A stretch of DNA of 45,323 nt from Planctomycetota bacterium (GTDB lineage: Bacteria; Planctomycetota; UBA1135; GCA-002686595): contig JAIOPM010000022.1 of assembly GCA_021413885.1 (NCBI GenBank), positions 1 to 45,323 on the forward strand, read 5' to 3'. Below the pieces are notes generated by a model. It saw only the letters and a program-made list of their open reading frames with translations. It did no database searches and was not told where the DNA came from. The first letter of the stretch is position 1; every line of letters starts with the position of its first letter. Of the stretch, positions 8,860-18,061 are shown in pieces. The position numbers and the translations under genes are program-made.

Positions 8860-9559
8860 GTCGCTCCTTGCGCGTTCCGTGTGAACCGTTGCCGTTCGAG
8901 CCGGCGGAGATCAACGTCGCCTTCTTCGCGCGTTTCGTGTTGGCGCGCTCGGTTTCCTTGGCGAGCTCCTTCGCGGCCTTCGCGTTTGCCATCGGCACCA
9001 GCAACTTCGTCGGCATCGCGAAGCCGACCTTGAGCGCGGTCGCGACGGCGCGGTGCAGCAAGCTCCCGCTGTCGTCGAGCGCGTTGGCGACCGAACCGAC
9101 GACGAGTTGGATCACCGCTTCGGCGATCTCGCACGTCGAGACGATCGAGCGCAGCGTCATCACGCGCGGATCCTTGTCGCCGTAACGCTCGGTCACGTAC
9201 GCGAGCGTCCGCGTCGACGCCGCCTTGAACTGTTGGAACGCGACCTGTTCGCGCCGACGGATCACCGTCGCGGCGATCGAGAGCGTGTTCGAGACCGGCG
9301 CGTGGATGTGACAGCGGCGTTGGCTGTCGAACTCGGTGGTGATCGCGCCCCACTCCTCGAGCTCCTTCAACGCGATGCTCGTCGCGCCTTGCGAGAGCGA
9401 CAGTCCCGCCTGCACGTCCTTCGCCGACAACGGCCGACCGATCAGCACGAGCAAACCCCAGATGCGACCGTGCACGCGCTTGAACCCGAACGTCTTGAAG
9501 AACTGTTCGAAGGTCGGGAGCTGCGCGGCGAGCTGCTCGTCGAGCCCCTCGAGCTGCAT
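8852..9559 (-). CDS. GbsR/MarR-family transcriptional regulator
   Basis: A 235-residue winged-helix protein. The N-terminal FGFKRVHGRIWGLLVLIGRP stretch (24-43) followed by a recognition helix (about 48-70, LSLSQGATSIALKELEEW) is characteristic of the GbsR branch of MarR regulators. The middle is helical. The C-terminus from about 190 is a Lys/Arg-rich tail, which is unusual for the family and may add non-specific DNA contact. It is the first gene of the fatty-acid/ole operon and overlaps the fabF start, so it most likely controls this operon and itself. The ligand is unknown. Confidence 0.8.
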   Translation of the reverse strand: MQLEGLDEQLAAQLPTFEQFFKTFGFKRVHGRIWGLLVLIGRPLSAKDVQAGLSLSQGATSIALKELEEWGAITTEFDSQRRCHIHAPVSNTLSIAATVIRRREQVAFQQFKAASTRTLAYVTERYGDKDPRVMTLRSIVSTCEIAEAVIQLVVGSVANALDDSGSLLHRAVATALKVGFAMPTKLLVPMANAKAAKELAKETERANTKRAKKATLISAGSNGNGSHGTRKERRG

Positions 9560-9627
9560 CGCCTGGGACCGGGCGGAGCCCTTGGCGGGCGTCGTTTCGT
9601 CGTCTTCGAGCGCGACCTCGTCTTGGA

Positions 9628-9642
9628 CGTGCTTGCGGCACG
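9628..9642. promoter_or_regulatory. Inverted repeat in the divergent regulator/surface-protein promoter region
   Basis: CGTGC and GCACG arms flank a five-base centre in the 100-base gap between the leftward regulator gene and the rightward gene starting at 9660. The position suits an operator for the GbsR-type regulator. The arms are short and common in such GC-rich DNA, so this is only a candidate. Confidence 0.25.
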
Positions 9643-9659
9643 CGGGTTACGGTCGCGGA

Positions 9660-11264
9660 GTGACGAAGCGCGGTCGGTCCTTGCTGCTCGTTTTCGCGGT
9701 TCTCGCGGCGGTGCTGATCGCCGTTTGGCGCTCGCGGACGTCCCCGCGGGTCGTCGCGCCGGTCGCGAGCTCCACGCTGGAGGGCGTTCACGCCCCGGAA
9801 CTCCTCGATGTCGCCGCCGGACCGAGCGATGCGCCGGTCGCGAGCCGTGAGGCGGTAGGGGAGCCCGAACCGCGAGCGGAGGAGCCTACGCAGTCGCCGG
9901 CCACGACGGATCAGGGCCTCGACATCACATGGCCGTCGCATGGCGACGAAGCGTTCGTCGTCGGCATCGTGAACCGAGCCCTCGACGTGCGCGACGCGCA
10001 GGACGCTCTCGTGCGGCACGCGAGCGAACCGGATCACGTGGTTCGCATCCGCGGTCTCGTGCCGCGCGCCGTGTGCTCGATCGCGCCGATCGTCGACGGA
10101 CGGCCGTCGTTTGCGCTCGCGCAGGAAGTCGTGCTCGAGCCAGGCGAGATCCGGGAGCTCGCGCTCGCCGCACCACGCGAGTTGCGCGGCGTGTTGATCG
10201 ACGCCGAGGGAGCGCCGATCGCGCAGTGCGTCGTGTGGCTCGCGGCGGACGACGATCTGCGTCGGCATTATTTCTCGCCTTGCCAAAGGTTGATCGCGGT
10301 GACCGAGACGGACGACGCCGGACGCTTCACGTTCCGCGAGGTCGCCGCGGGCGGGTGGGTCGTCGGTCCCGGTTTTCGCGGGGCCTCCATCGGCGATTGC
10401 TTTCCCGAAGAGCGCCTCGAAGCGTGCGCGTCGGCGATCCCGACGCCGGTGCTCGTCGGAGACGCCGACGTCGACATCGTGTTGCGCGCGTGGTGCGGTC
10501 TCTTCCTACGCGGCTCGGCGCGGCTCGCGTCCGGCGAACCGTGCGTGAACGGATCTGTTCGCGCGACGAATCTGAACTCCGGTCTCGCGTGCTGGGACGA
10601 AGTGAGCGACGACGGTCGCTTCCGCATCGGCCCGCTCGAGCGGGGACGCTTTCGCGTCGAGCTCTTCGCCGGCCTCTACGGCATTCGCGGCCCGTCGTCG
10701 GAAGTGGAGGCGTGGGCCGGCGATTCCGATCTCGTGCTGCGCGCCGAGGCGCCGTTGACGTTGCGCGTCGTGTGCGAGCCACCGACTCCGGTCGCGGGAC
10801 TTTCGTGGTGGGTGAACGTGAGCCGCATCGACGCGTCGACCGGCGCGTTCCGACTCGCCGGCGGCGGATCCGGCGGGCCCGGCGCGCAGGTCCTCCGCGG
10901 ACTCGAACCAGGCGAGTACGTGCTCTCCGCGAGCGCCGGCACGGGATTGTTCGGCGTGCTCGCGGGCGTTCACTTGGTCGCCGGGGAGCCCGAGACGACG
11001 GTGACGATCCCGCTCGCGCCGGCGCGGCAGCATGCGTTGGTCGTGCGGGGGCACCAGCGCTGGGTCCACGTGCGTGTCATCCAACGCGGGTGCGTCGTCG
11101 TCGACTGGGTCGCTCGCGCGGGGACGTCCCAGAAGTACTCCGCGTTCTCGGAGTCCGTGCGCGTCGAGTTGCGCAACACGGAGAGCGACGTGCGGCCGCT
11201 GTTCTCGGGCACGTTCGACCCCGGCACGCTCCGCGAACCGCTCGTGATCGACCTCGATCGCTGA
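9660..11264 (+). CDS. Membrane-anchored protein with carboxypeptidase-regulatory-like domain
   Basis: A 534-residue protein of unknown function. A single N-terminal membrane segment (about 7-23) follows a short basic stretch, then a low-complexity Pro/Glu linker (about 30-90), then beta-rich domains. The stretch 173-236 (RGVLIDAEGAPIAQ ... TDDAGRFTFREVAAGG) matches the carboxypeptidase-regulatory/transthyretin-like pattern. The rest looks like further beta-sandwich repeats. The protein is likely exposed on the outer side of the cytoplasmic membrane. The GTG start at 9660 places the basic residues directly ahead of the membrane segment; the open frame continues upstream but overlaps the regulator gene. 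It ends one base before the oleA stop on the other strand. It is unlike its neighbours and splits oleA from the rest of its pathway. Confidence 0.75.
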   Translation: MTKRGRSLLLVFAVLAAVLIAVWRSRTSPRVVAPVASSTLEGVHAPELLDVAAGPSDAPVASREAVGEPEPRAEEPTQSPATTDQGLDITWPSHGDEAFVVGIVNRALDVRDAQDALVRHASEPDHVVRIRGLVPRAVCSIAPIVDGRPSFALAQEVVLEPGEIRELALAAPRELRGVLIDAEGAPIAQCVVWLAADDDLRRHYFSPCQRLIAVTETDDAGRFTFREVAAGGWVVGPGFRGASIGDCFPEERLEACASAIPTPVLVGDADVDIVLRAWCGLFLRGSARLASGEPCVNGSVRATNLNSGLACWDEVSDDGRFRIGPLERGRFRVELFAGLYGIRGPSSEVEAWAGDSDLVLRAEAPLTLRVVCEPPTPVAGLSWWVNVSRIDASTGAFRLAGGGSGGPGAQVLRGLEPGEYVLSASAGTGLFGVLAGVHLVAGEPETTVTIPLAPARQHALVVRGHQRWVHVRVIQRGCVVVDWVARAGTSQKYSAFSESVRVELRNTESDVRPLFSGTFDPGTLREPLVIDLDR

Positions 11265-11265
11265 G

Positions 11266-12303
11266 TCAGGTTCGCAGGCCGAGCATCTGGCACTGCAAGC
11301 CGCTGCCGATGCCGAGCAAGGCGACGCGCTCGCCGCTCTTGATCGCTCCGGACTCGAGCGCGAGCGACAGCGACAACGGCAACGACACCGAGCCGATGTT
11401 CCCGAGCGTCTCGACGGTCGGGAAGTCCTTCGAACGATCGAGCTCGAGCGTGTCGAAGAGCGCGCGGCGATGTTGCACGCCGACTTGGTGCGTCACGACG
11501 CGGTCGATCGACTCGCGCGTCCAACCGAGTTCGTCGAGGAACGGCGGAAAGGTCCGCGCCGCGAGCGCGTTGCCTGCGACCAACAACGCCTCCGAGTCGG
11601 TGTCCATCCACGGCCCGCCGAGTTCGAGGTCGAAGTCGCCGTGGCAGAGCTCGTGGTGCTCGGTCGCCGCGCGCGCGAGCGAGCCGACGAAACGCGGTGC
11701 ATTCGGCGCGACCGATGCGTGCGTCAACAACATCGCCGCCGCGCCCGAGCCGATCGTCAACGACGCGAACGCGGTCTTGAGCTGGCGCCTATCGATGTCG
11801 GTGCGTGATCCGAGCGCCGCGAGCGTCGTCTCGACCAACGCGCGTCCGTCCTCCGCCGACACGATCAACACCGCGCGCAAGTCGCGGCGCTCGATCGCGC
11901 TCGCGGCGAACGTGCGCGCGTTCGCGACACCGAGGCACGCGTTCGAGAGATCGAACGCCGCGCACGTCGTCGGCAGCCCGAGCCGCGCGTGCGAGAGCGA
12001 CGCGGTCGCGGGTTCGAGGAAATCCCGGCACACGCCGGCGTGGATCAGGAGTTCGATCTCGTTTTTCGCGACCGGCGCACGCGCGAGCGCGAGTTCCGCG
12101 GCGCGCGCTCCTGCCGCCGACGGTTTCGTTCCGCGCGCGAAGAAACGCCGCTCGCGAATCCCGGTCATCAATTCGAGTCGGCCGCTCGAGAGACCGAAGC
12201 GCGCATAGAGCGGAGCGAGACGCTCCTCGAGTGCGAGCGAAGTCACCACCTCGTCCGCGAGGACGTGTGCGAGGGCTGCGACGGCGACGTTCTCGAAACG
12301 CAT
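11266..12303 (-). CDS. oleA: OleA, acyl-thioester head-to-head condensing enzyme (KAS III fold)
   Basis: A 345-residue thiolase-fold protein related to FabH. The active-site triad is Cys123 in LSNACLGVAN, His272 in THQVG and Asn302 in GNIGSV. A VCRDFLEPATASLSH stretch (91-105) holds Glu97, which I align with the glutamate that in characterised OleA reaches the partner subunit's active site. Family role: OleA joins two fatty acyl thioesters into a beta-keto acid, the first Ole step. OleB and OleC nearby support this over FabH. The gene is on the same strand as the large operon but about 1.7 kb upstream, separated by an opposite-strand gene, so it needs its own promoter in the 116-base gap before dinB. 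Confidence 0.82.
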   Translation of the reverse strand: MRFENVAVAALAHVLADEVVTSLALEERLAPLYARFGLSSGRLELMTGIRERRFFARGTKPSAAGARAAELALARAPVAKNEIELLIHAGVCRDFLEPATASLSHARLGLPTTCAAFDLSNACLGVANARTFAASAIERRDLRAVLIVSAEDGRALVETTLAALGSRTDIDRRQLKTAFASLTIGSGAAAMLLTHASVAPNAPRFVGSLARAATEHHELCHGDFDLELGGPWMDTDSEALLVAGNALAARTFPPFLDELGWTRESIDRVVTHQVGVQHRRALFDTLELDRSKDFPTVETLGNIGSVSLPLSLSLALESGAIKSGERVALLGIGSGLQCQMLGLRT

Positions 12304-12380
12304 GGAGGTCGAAAAAGGGCGCGGAGCTTAGCAACGCGTCGACCGAGCACACGCGCGGCGGCGGTCGGCGCGCGCTCGGT

Positions 12381-12419
12381 TTGACGAGATCGACCTCGCT
12401 CGGGCACCCTGGGAGCGCC
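12381..12419 (+). promoter_or_regulatory. Possible -35 element before DNA polymerase IV gene
   Basis: TTGACG at 12381-12386 lies 39 bases before the ATG. The stretch 17-18 bases further on reads CACCCT, a poor -10. The spacing resembles that before the genes at 13746 and 26789, which suggests a very short or absent leader. Weak evidence. Confidence 0.25.
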
Positions 12420-13702
<1,283 letters not shown>

Positions 13703-13706
<4 letters not shown>

Positions 13707-13731
13707 CACTGCCCCTCGGGCACCTTAGAAC
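13703..13731 (+). promoter_or_regulatory. Sigma-70-type promoter for the membrane protein gene at 13746
   Basis: A perfect -35 TTGACA (13703-13708), a 17-base spacer and a -10-like TAGAAC (13726-13731) precede the ATG at 13746. Transcription would begin near 13738, leaving a leader of only about eight bases. It overlaps the dinB stop codon. Confidence 0.5.
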
Positions 13732-13745
13732 GCGGCCGCCGAGCC

Positions 13746-15272
13746 ATGGCCGAAGGGACTGCACACTCTCCGAAGACCGCGACGCGCGCGGAGAGCGGAA
13801 CGATCGTCGCGAGCGTGCTCGCCGCCGTCGTGTTGCTCGCGAGCTTCTTCGCGTGGCGCGGCGTGCTCGAGTTGCCGCTCTTCGGATGGGACGCGTACCC
13901 GCTGATCGCGTCGGCGCGCGTTCACGGCCTCGGCGACGTCGGCAAGGTGTTCACCAGCGAGCTGATGGACGGGCGCTATCCGCTCGGTGATTTCTATCGG
14001 CCGTTGGTGCAGCTCTCGTTCGCGCTCGATCGCGCGCTGTGGGGCGTCGAGCCGTGGGGCTACCACGTGACCGACCTCGTGATCTGGTCGGCGACGTCGC
14101 TCGCGGTCTTCCTGCTCGCGCGCACGCTGTTCGGACCGCGAGCGCACGTCGCGGCCCTCTTCGCGGGACTCTTCTTCGCGCTGCATCCGCTCGGGTGGGA
14201 GGTGTTGCCCGCGCCTGCGCGGCGCGCCGATCTCTTGGCGGTGTGCTTCGGCGTCGCGGCGTTCGCGTGCGTGCCGGGAGCGACGTCGAAGTCGCGCGTG
14301 CGAGCGGTGTGCGCGGCGCTGTTCGCATGGCTCGCGTTCGCATCGAAGGAGAGCGGCGTGATCGTCGCGCCGCTGCTCGCCTTGTTCTACGCGTTGTCGC
14401 GCGCCGAAGGCTCGTTCGTCGCGCGCGCGAAGGCGGGGCTCGGCTTCGCGCTTCCCGCGCTGGTCCTGTGGGGCGGATTCCTCGCCGCGCGTTTCGCGGT
14501 GCTCGGCGGGCTCGGCGGCGGAGCGCGCGTGCGGCTCGCCGGAGCTCTCGACGAGATGCACGAAACGATGGCGCGCGCCGCGGCGGGACTCTTCCCGCCG
14601 TTCGGCACCGACGTCACCGCGCACGCGGCAGACTTGGCGACCGTGATCGCGATCGTCGCGCTCGTCGGCGCGGCGGTCGCGCTGTCGCACACGCGCGGTG
14701 CGCCGAACCTCGCGGAGCGCCGGCCGTTGACGGGCTTGCTGGTGTGGGCGTCGCTCCTGATCTTCTTGACCGGCATCGCGGGCGACAAACGCGCGTGGTA
14801 CGCGCTCCCGTTCCTGCCGATCGTCGCGTTGATGGTCGGCTACGTCGCCGAGCACGGGCTCGCGCTCCAACGCCGCGGCTCGAAGATCGGCGGCTCCGCG
14901 TTGGTCGGTCTCGCCGCGTTGGTGCTCGCGTACCCGGCGCGTTCGGGCGGACTCTTCCGGCCGACGCCCGATTCGCTGGTCGTCGGCGCGCGCGAGATCA
15001 ACGATTTCCTCGCGCGCTTCGACGTGCAGGTGCGCATGGCGCGTGTCGGACAGACGGTGACAGTCGAGGCGCTGCGGCCCGAGCTCGTCTACGTCGCGAA
15101 CGAACGCGAGCGGCGTCTCGCGTTGCACACCGACTACAGCGTGCGCGCGTACGCCGAGTTGATGTATCCGCAGTCCAAGTTGCGCGTCGAGCGCAACGGT
15201 TCGACGCCGCCCGCTCCCGCGGCCGCCGACGAACTCGTCGTCCTGCTCTCCCTCCAAGCTCCCAGCAAGTAA
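13746..15272 (+). CDS. Polytopic membrane protein, GT-C glycosyltransferase-like
   Basis: A 508-residue integral membrane protein with about nine to ten hydrophobic segments up to about residue 400 and a soluble C-terminal tail. The first extramembrane loop has an acidic residue in FGWDAYPLI, followed by DFYRPLVQLSFALDRALWG and WGYHVTDLV, an arrangement common in lipid-linked GT-C transferases and TMTC-like planctomycete proteins. A HPLGWEVLPAPARRADLL stretch after the third segment fits this fold too. A role in moving a sugar from a polyprenyl carrier to an exported acceptor is plausible but not proven; the substrate is unknown. It has a strong promoter-like sequence just upstream and is followed seven bases later by the yceH-type gene. 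Confidence 0.7.
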   Translation: MAEGTAHSPKTATRAESGTIVASVLAAVVLLASFFAWRGVLELPLFGWDAYPLIASARVHGLGDVGKVFTSELMDGRYPLGDFYRPLVQLSFALDRALWGVEPWGYHVTDLVIWSATSLAVFLLARTLFGPRAHVAALFAGLFFALHPLGWEVLPAPARRADLLAVCFGVAAFACVPGATSKSRVRAVCAALFAWLAFASKESGVIVAPLLALFYALSRAEGSFVARAKAGLGFALPALVLWGGFLAARFAVLGGLGGGARVRLAGALDEMHETMARAAAGLFPPFGTDVTAHAADLATVIAIVALVGAAVALSHTRGAPNLAERRPLTGLLVWASLLIFLTGIAGDKRAWYALPFLPIVALMVGYVAEHGLALQRRGSKIGGSALVGLAALVLAYPARSGGLFRPTPDSLVVGAREINDFLARFDVQVRMARVGQTVTVEALRPELVYVANERERRLALHTDYSVRAYAELMYPQSKLRVERNGSTPPAPAAADELVVLLSLQAPSK

Positions 15273-15279
15273 TCGCGCC

Positions 15280-15933
15280 ATGTCGAAGATCCAATTGAAC
15301 GGCCACGAAGCGCGCTTGCTCGGCGTGTTGTTCGAGAAGGAGCGCACGACGCCCGACCAATATCCGTTGTCGCTCAACGGCGCGACGATGGCGTGCAACC
15401 AGAAGTCGAACCGTTGGCCGGTCACCGATTGGTCGGAGGCGGAGGTCGTCGTCGGTTTGCAGGGTCTCGTGATGAAGCAGATCGCGGGACGCGTGGTTCC
15501 CGCCGGGAGCCGCGTCGAGAAGTTCCGCCACAACGCGCGCGAGAGTCTCGGGCTCTACGATCCGGAACTCGCGGTGCTCTCGGAGCTCCTGATGCGCGGC
15601 CCGCAGACGCCGGGCGAGTTGCGCACGCGCGCGAGCCGCATGGTCGAGCTGCCGACGCTCGAACGTCTCTCGGCCGTGCTCGCCGAGCTGATCGGCAAGG
15701 GCTACGCGAAGCGCATCGATCCCGCACCGGGTTCGCGCGCCGAGCGTTTCATGCAACTGCTCTCGCCGAACCTCCACCCGCTCGACGAACCGGGCGCGCC
15801 GAGCCCCGCCGAATCCACACCGCGCGTTCACGCGCCGTCGGGCGTCGAAGCCCGCGTCGGCGACCTCGAACGCAAACTGGCCGACGTCTCGGCGCGCCTC
15901 GAAAAACTCGAACGCGATCTCGGCGGACGGTAG
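15280..15933 (+). CDS. YceH-family (DUF480/UPF0502) protein
   Basis: A 217-residue protein. It begins with the family signature LNGHEARLLGVLFEKERTT, then PDQYPLSLNG and ACNQKSNR, followed by two winged-helix-like modules (to about 155). The function of YceH proteins is not established; the fold suggests DNA binding. The last 45 residues, after a Pro-rich linker, form a short coiled coil (VGDLERKLADVSARLEKLE), which may mediate dimerisation. The ATG at 15280 lies seven bases after the preceding gene, so co-transcription with the membrane protein gene is likely. Confidence 0.9.
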   Translation: MSKIQLNGHEARLLGVLFEKERTTPDQYPLSLNGATMACNQKSNRWPVTDWSEAEVVVGLQGLVMKQIAGRVVPAGSRVEKFRHNARESLGLYDPELAVLSELLMRGPQTPGELRTRASRMVELPTLERLSAVLAELIGKGYAKRIDPAPGSRAERFMQLLSPNLHPLDEPGAPSPAESTPRVHAPSGVEARVGDLERKLADVSARLEKLERDLGGR

Positions 15934-16083
15934 GCGGCGGTTACGTCGTGCGGCTTCGCCGAGTCGCTGGATTCGAGTGAGTTCGGTTGCTCGGGCAGAC
16001 TCGATGCCTAGTCGAATCACGCGGCCGGCCGTCGGCATGAGCTCCCTGTTTCCTTCGATCCTCAGCTGATTCGTTCGCTCGCC

Positions 16084-18048
16084 ATGGGAATGCGCCGTCG
16101 GTGGTTCTCGGTGCTCGTCGTCGCGCTGGCGCTCGTCGTCGGCGCCGCGTGGTTCTTTCGGAGCGCGCGACATCCCGATCCGCTCAACGCGTCCGCGGAC
16201 GCCGGCGCCGCTTTCGAGTCGACTCGTGCGCACTCCGAGACTTCATTTCCCATCGGGGAGTCGCGCCGCGAGCCTGATCGAACCACGACGGCGGTGGGCG
16301 CGGAGAGCGGTGACTGTGATGTGCTCGTTCGCGGGTCCATCGCGTTCACCAACTTGGAGGAAGCGAGAGTCTCGTCGAGGCAAGGCTACATCGAGTGGGA
16401 ACTCACATATCGCGACGGCACGGTGCGTTCAGCGACATCGCCGATCCACGATGACGAGTGGGCATTGACTGTGCCGGCGGATTGCGAGCTCCAACCGTTG
16501 AGGGCGCTTTGGTCGGACGACGCGAACAGTCAGAACGCCACGGTCACGAGCGGCGCAATCGCGGCGCGCGACGCGGACGGACACCAAGTCACGGCCGTGC
16601 TTCGCTACGGCGTGCTGCTGAACGTCGTCGATGCCGTTTCACGCGAGCACCTGAAGGACATCACGCTCATCGTCGCGCGTGTCACCGCGGAGCGGTTCGT
16701 CGACACTCGCCATCCGCCCGATGTGTTCCTTCGTGATCCGCCGCCGGAGTTGCTCGCGTCGCCAATCTTGCTGCCCGACCGACCGGGCACGCGAGTGGCT
16801 TGGGTGCGCGCTCCCGGCTACGCGTGGACTCGCTTCGCTTTTCGGGGGACGCCCGGGAGCCTGACGATTCCGCTTTCGCGCGGCGCCGACGTAGACGTCA
16901 CGGTCCGGCACGTCTCTCTGGATGCGCCCGCGCCTGCGGTGTTGGTGTATGCGGCGAACACGGACGACTCGATCGATCTCGTGGACACCGTTCCGCTCGC
17001 GGCGCGACAACTCGTCGACCGCACGTCGGCCGTGTTCACAGGGCTGCCGGCGGGGCCGTTGATCTTCGTCGTCACGCCGTATCCGGGCGCTCGGTTCTCG
17101 GGGCCGCGGCTCGGTCAGGTCGAGCGTTTTCTCTGCGGCGGAGACGTCCAGTCGATCGAGATCGACCTCGCGCGCGCGGACGCCACGCAGGACCAAGGTT
17201 CGATTCACGTCATCGTCGCGCCGTCCAAGTGGAGCGGGGCCCTGTCGAGTTCGACGCGCGTCACGATCGAGCGCGACGGCCTCGCGAAGGAGCGGCCATT
17301 CGACGACTACATCACGGCGCGGAAATCGGACGACGCCGGTCGCTACCACTCGTTCGCTCCGCACTTGCTCGTCGGTGACTACGTCGTTGCCCTGGTTCCC
17401 GAAGGCGCGCAACGGCGGGTCACCGTCGTGCCGGGCAAGGAATCCGTCGTGGAGTTTCATCCGGATCGATCGGCGCACGTCGTGTTGTCGATCCTTCACT
17501 GCCGCGACAAGCGCGCGTTCGTGGACGCCGCGGTGACGGTACGACCGTCGCTTTGCAAGCGCGGCACCAGCTGGACCGACGTGTCGCCGAACCTCGCGGA
17601 GCGGCTATACGAGTTCGACTGCGAGCCCGGCGACTACACGCTCCATGCGCAGTGGACCGACCGTCAGTCTGCGACGAAGGACGTGATCGTCGCATCCGGC
17701 GCCAACCGGTTCGAGCTCGAGCTCCAACCGATCGACCTGCGCCCCATCGCGTTGCGTGCGCAACAAGTCGGCGGTGAAGTGGTGTTGCCGCTGCTGTTCT
17801 GGGAGTGCGTCGAGATCCGAGCCGTGGATGGCGGTGGTGGGAGTTGCGTGGCGATGCAGGTCAATGCCACACAAGTCGGTGACTTCCCTCAGCTCGATGC
17901 GGCCGGAGCGGACTTCTTCGTCGATCGACCCGGAACCTACGAAGTCGCGTTGCCCCGCCTATCGGGCCTTCGCACGCTCGCGTCGCTGACCGTGGTCGTC
18001 GACGACAATGGCTCCGGCGAACAGATCCTGCCGGTCGAGTTCGAGTGA
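16084..18048 (+). CDS. Large membrane-anchored beta-rich protein of unknown function
   Basis: A 654-residue protein I do not recognise at family level. It has a basic N-terminus and one membrane segment (about 8-25), then a polar linker, then a long beta-rich outer region with repeated units of strand-turn-strand and several Gly/Asp turns. The architecture parallels the protein at 9660-11264, and both may belong to a lineage-specific surface family. Cysteine pairs occur at several places, for example DCDVLV and VRPSLCKRG, and could form disulfides outside the cytoplasm. ATGs at 16084 and 16090 are both possible starts. The sequence seems slightly less GC-skewed in codon choice than its neighbours. 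It ends 13 bases before a converging gene. Confidence 0.65.
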   Translation: MGMRRRWFSVLVVALALVVGAAWFFRSARHPDPLNASADAGAAFESTRAHSETSFPIGESRREPDRTTTAVGAESGDCDVLVRGSIAFTNLEEARVSSRQGYIEWELTYRDGTVRSATSPIHDDEWALTVPADCELQPLRALWSDDANSQNATVTSGAIAARDADGHQVTAVLRYGVLLNVVDAVSREHLKDITLIVARVTAERFVDTRHPPDVFLRDPPPELLASPILLPDRPGTRVAWVRAPGYAWTRFAFRGTPGSLTIPLSRGADVDVTVRHVSLDAPAPAVLVYAANTDDSIDLVDTVPLAARQLVDRTSAVFTGLPAGPLIFVVTPYPGARFSGPRLGQVERFLCGGDVQSIEIDLARADATQDQGSIHVIVAPSKWSGALSSSTRVTIERDGLAKERPFDDYITARKSDDAGRYHSFAPHLLVGDYVVALVPEGAQRRVTVVPGKESVVEFHPDRSAHVVLSILHCRDKRAFVDAAVTVRPSLCKRGTSWTDVSPNLAERLYEFDCEPGDYTLHAQWTDRQSATKDVIVASGANRFELELQPIDLRPIALRAQQVGGEVVLPLLFWECVEIRAVDGGGGSCVAMQVNATQVGDFPQLDAAGADFFVDRPGTYEVALPRLSGLRTLASLTVVVDDNGSGEQILPVEFE

Positions 18049-18061
18049 CGCGTTCGCGGCT

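Noticed and set aside
1..12303. A firm claim of ladderane or polyunsaturated fatty acid synthase production
   Set aside because: No radical SAM enzyme and no multidomain Pfa-type megasynthase are in view; only a general resemblance in gene content exists.
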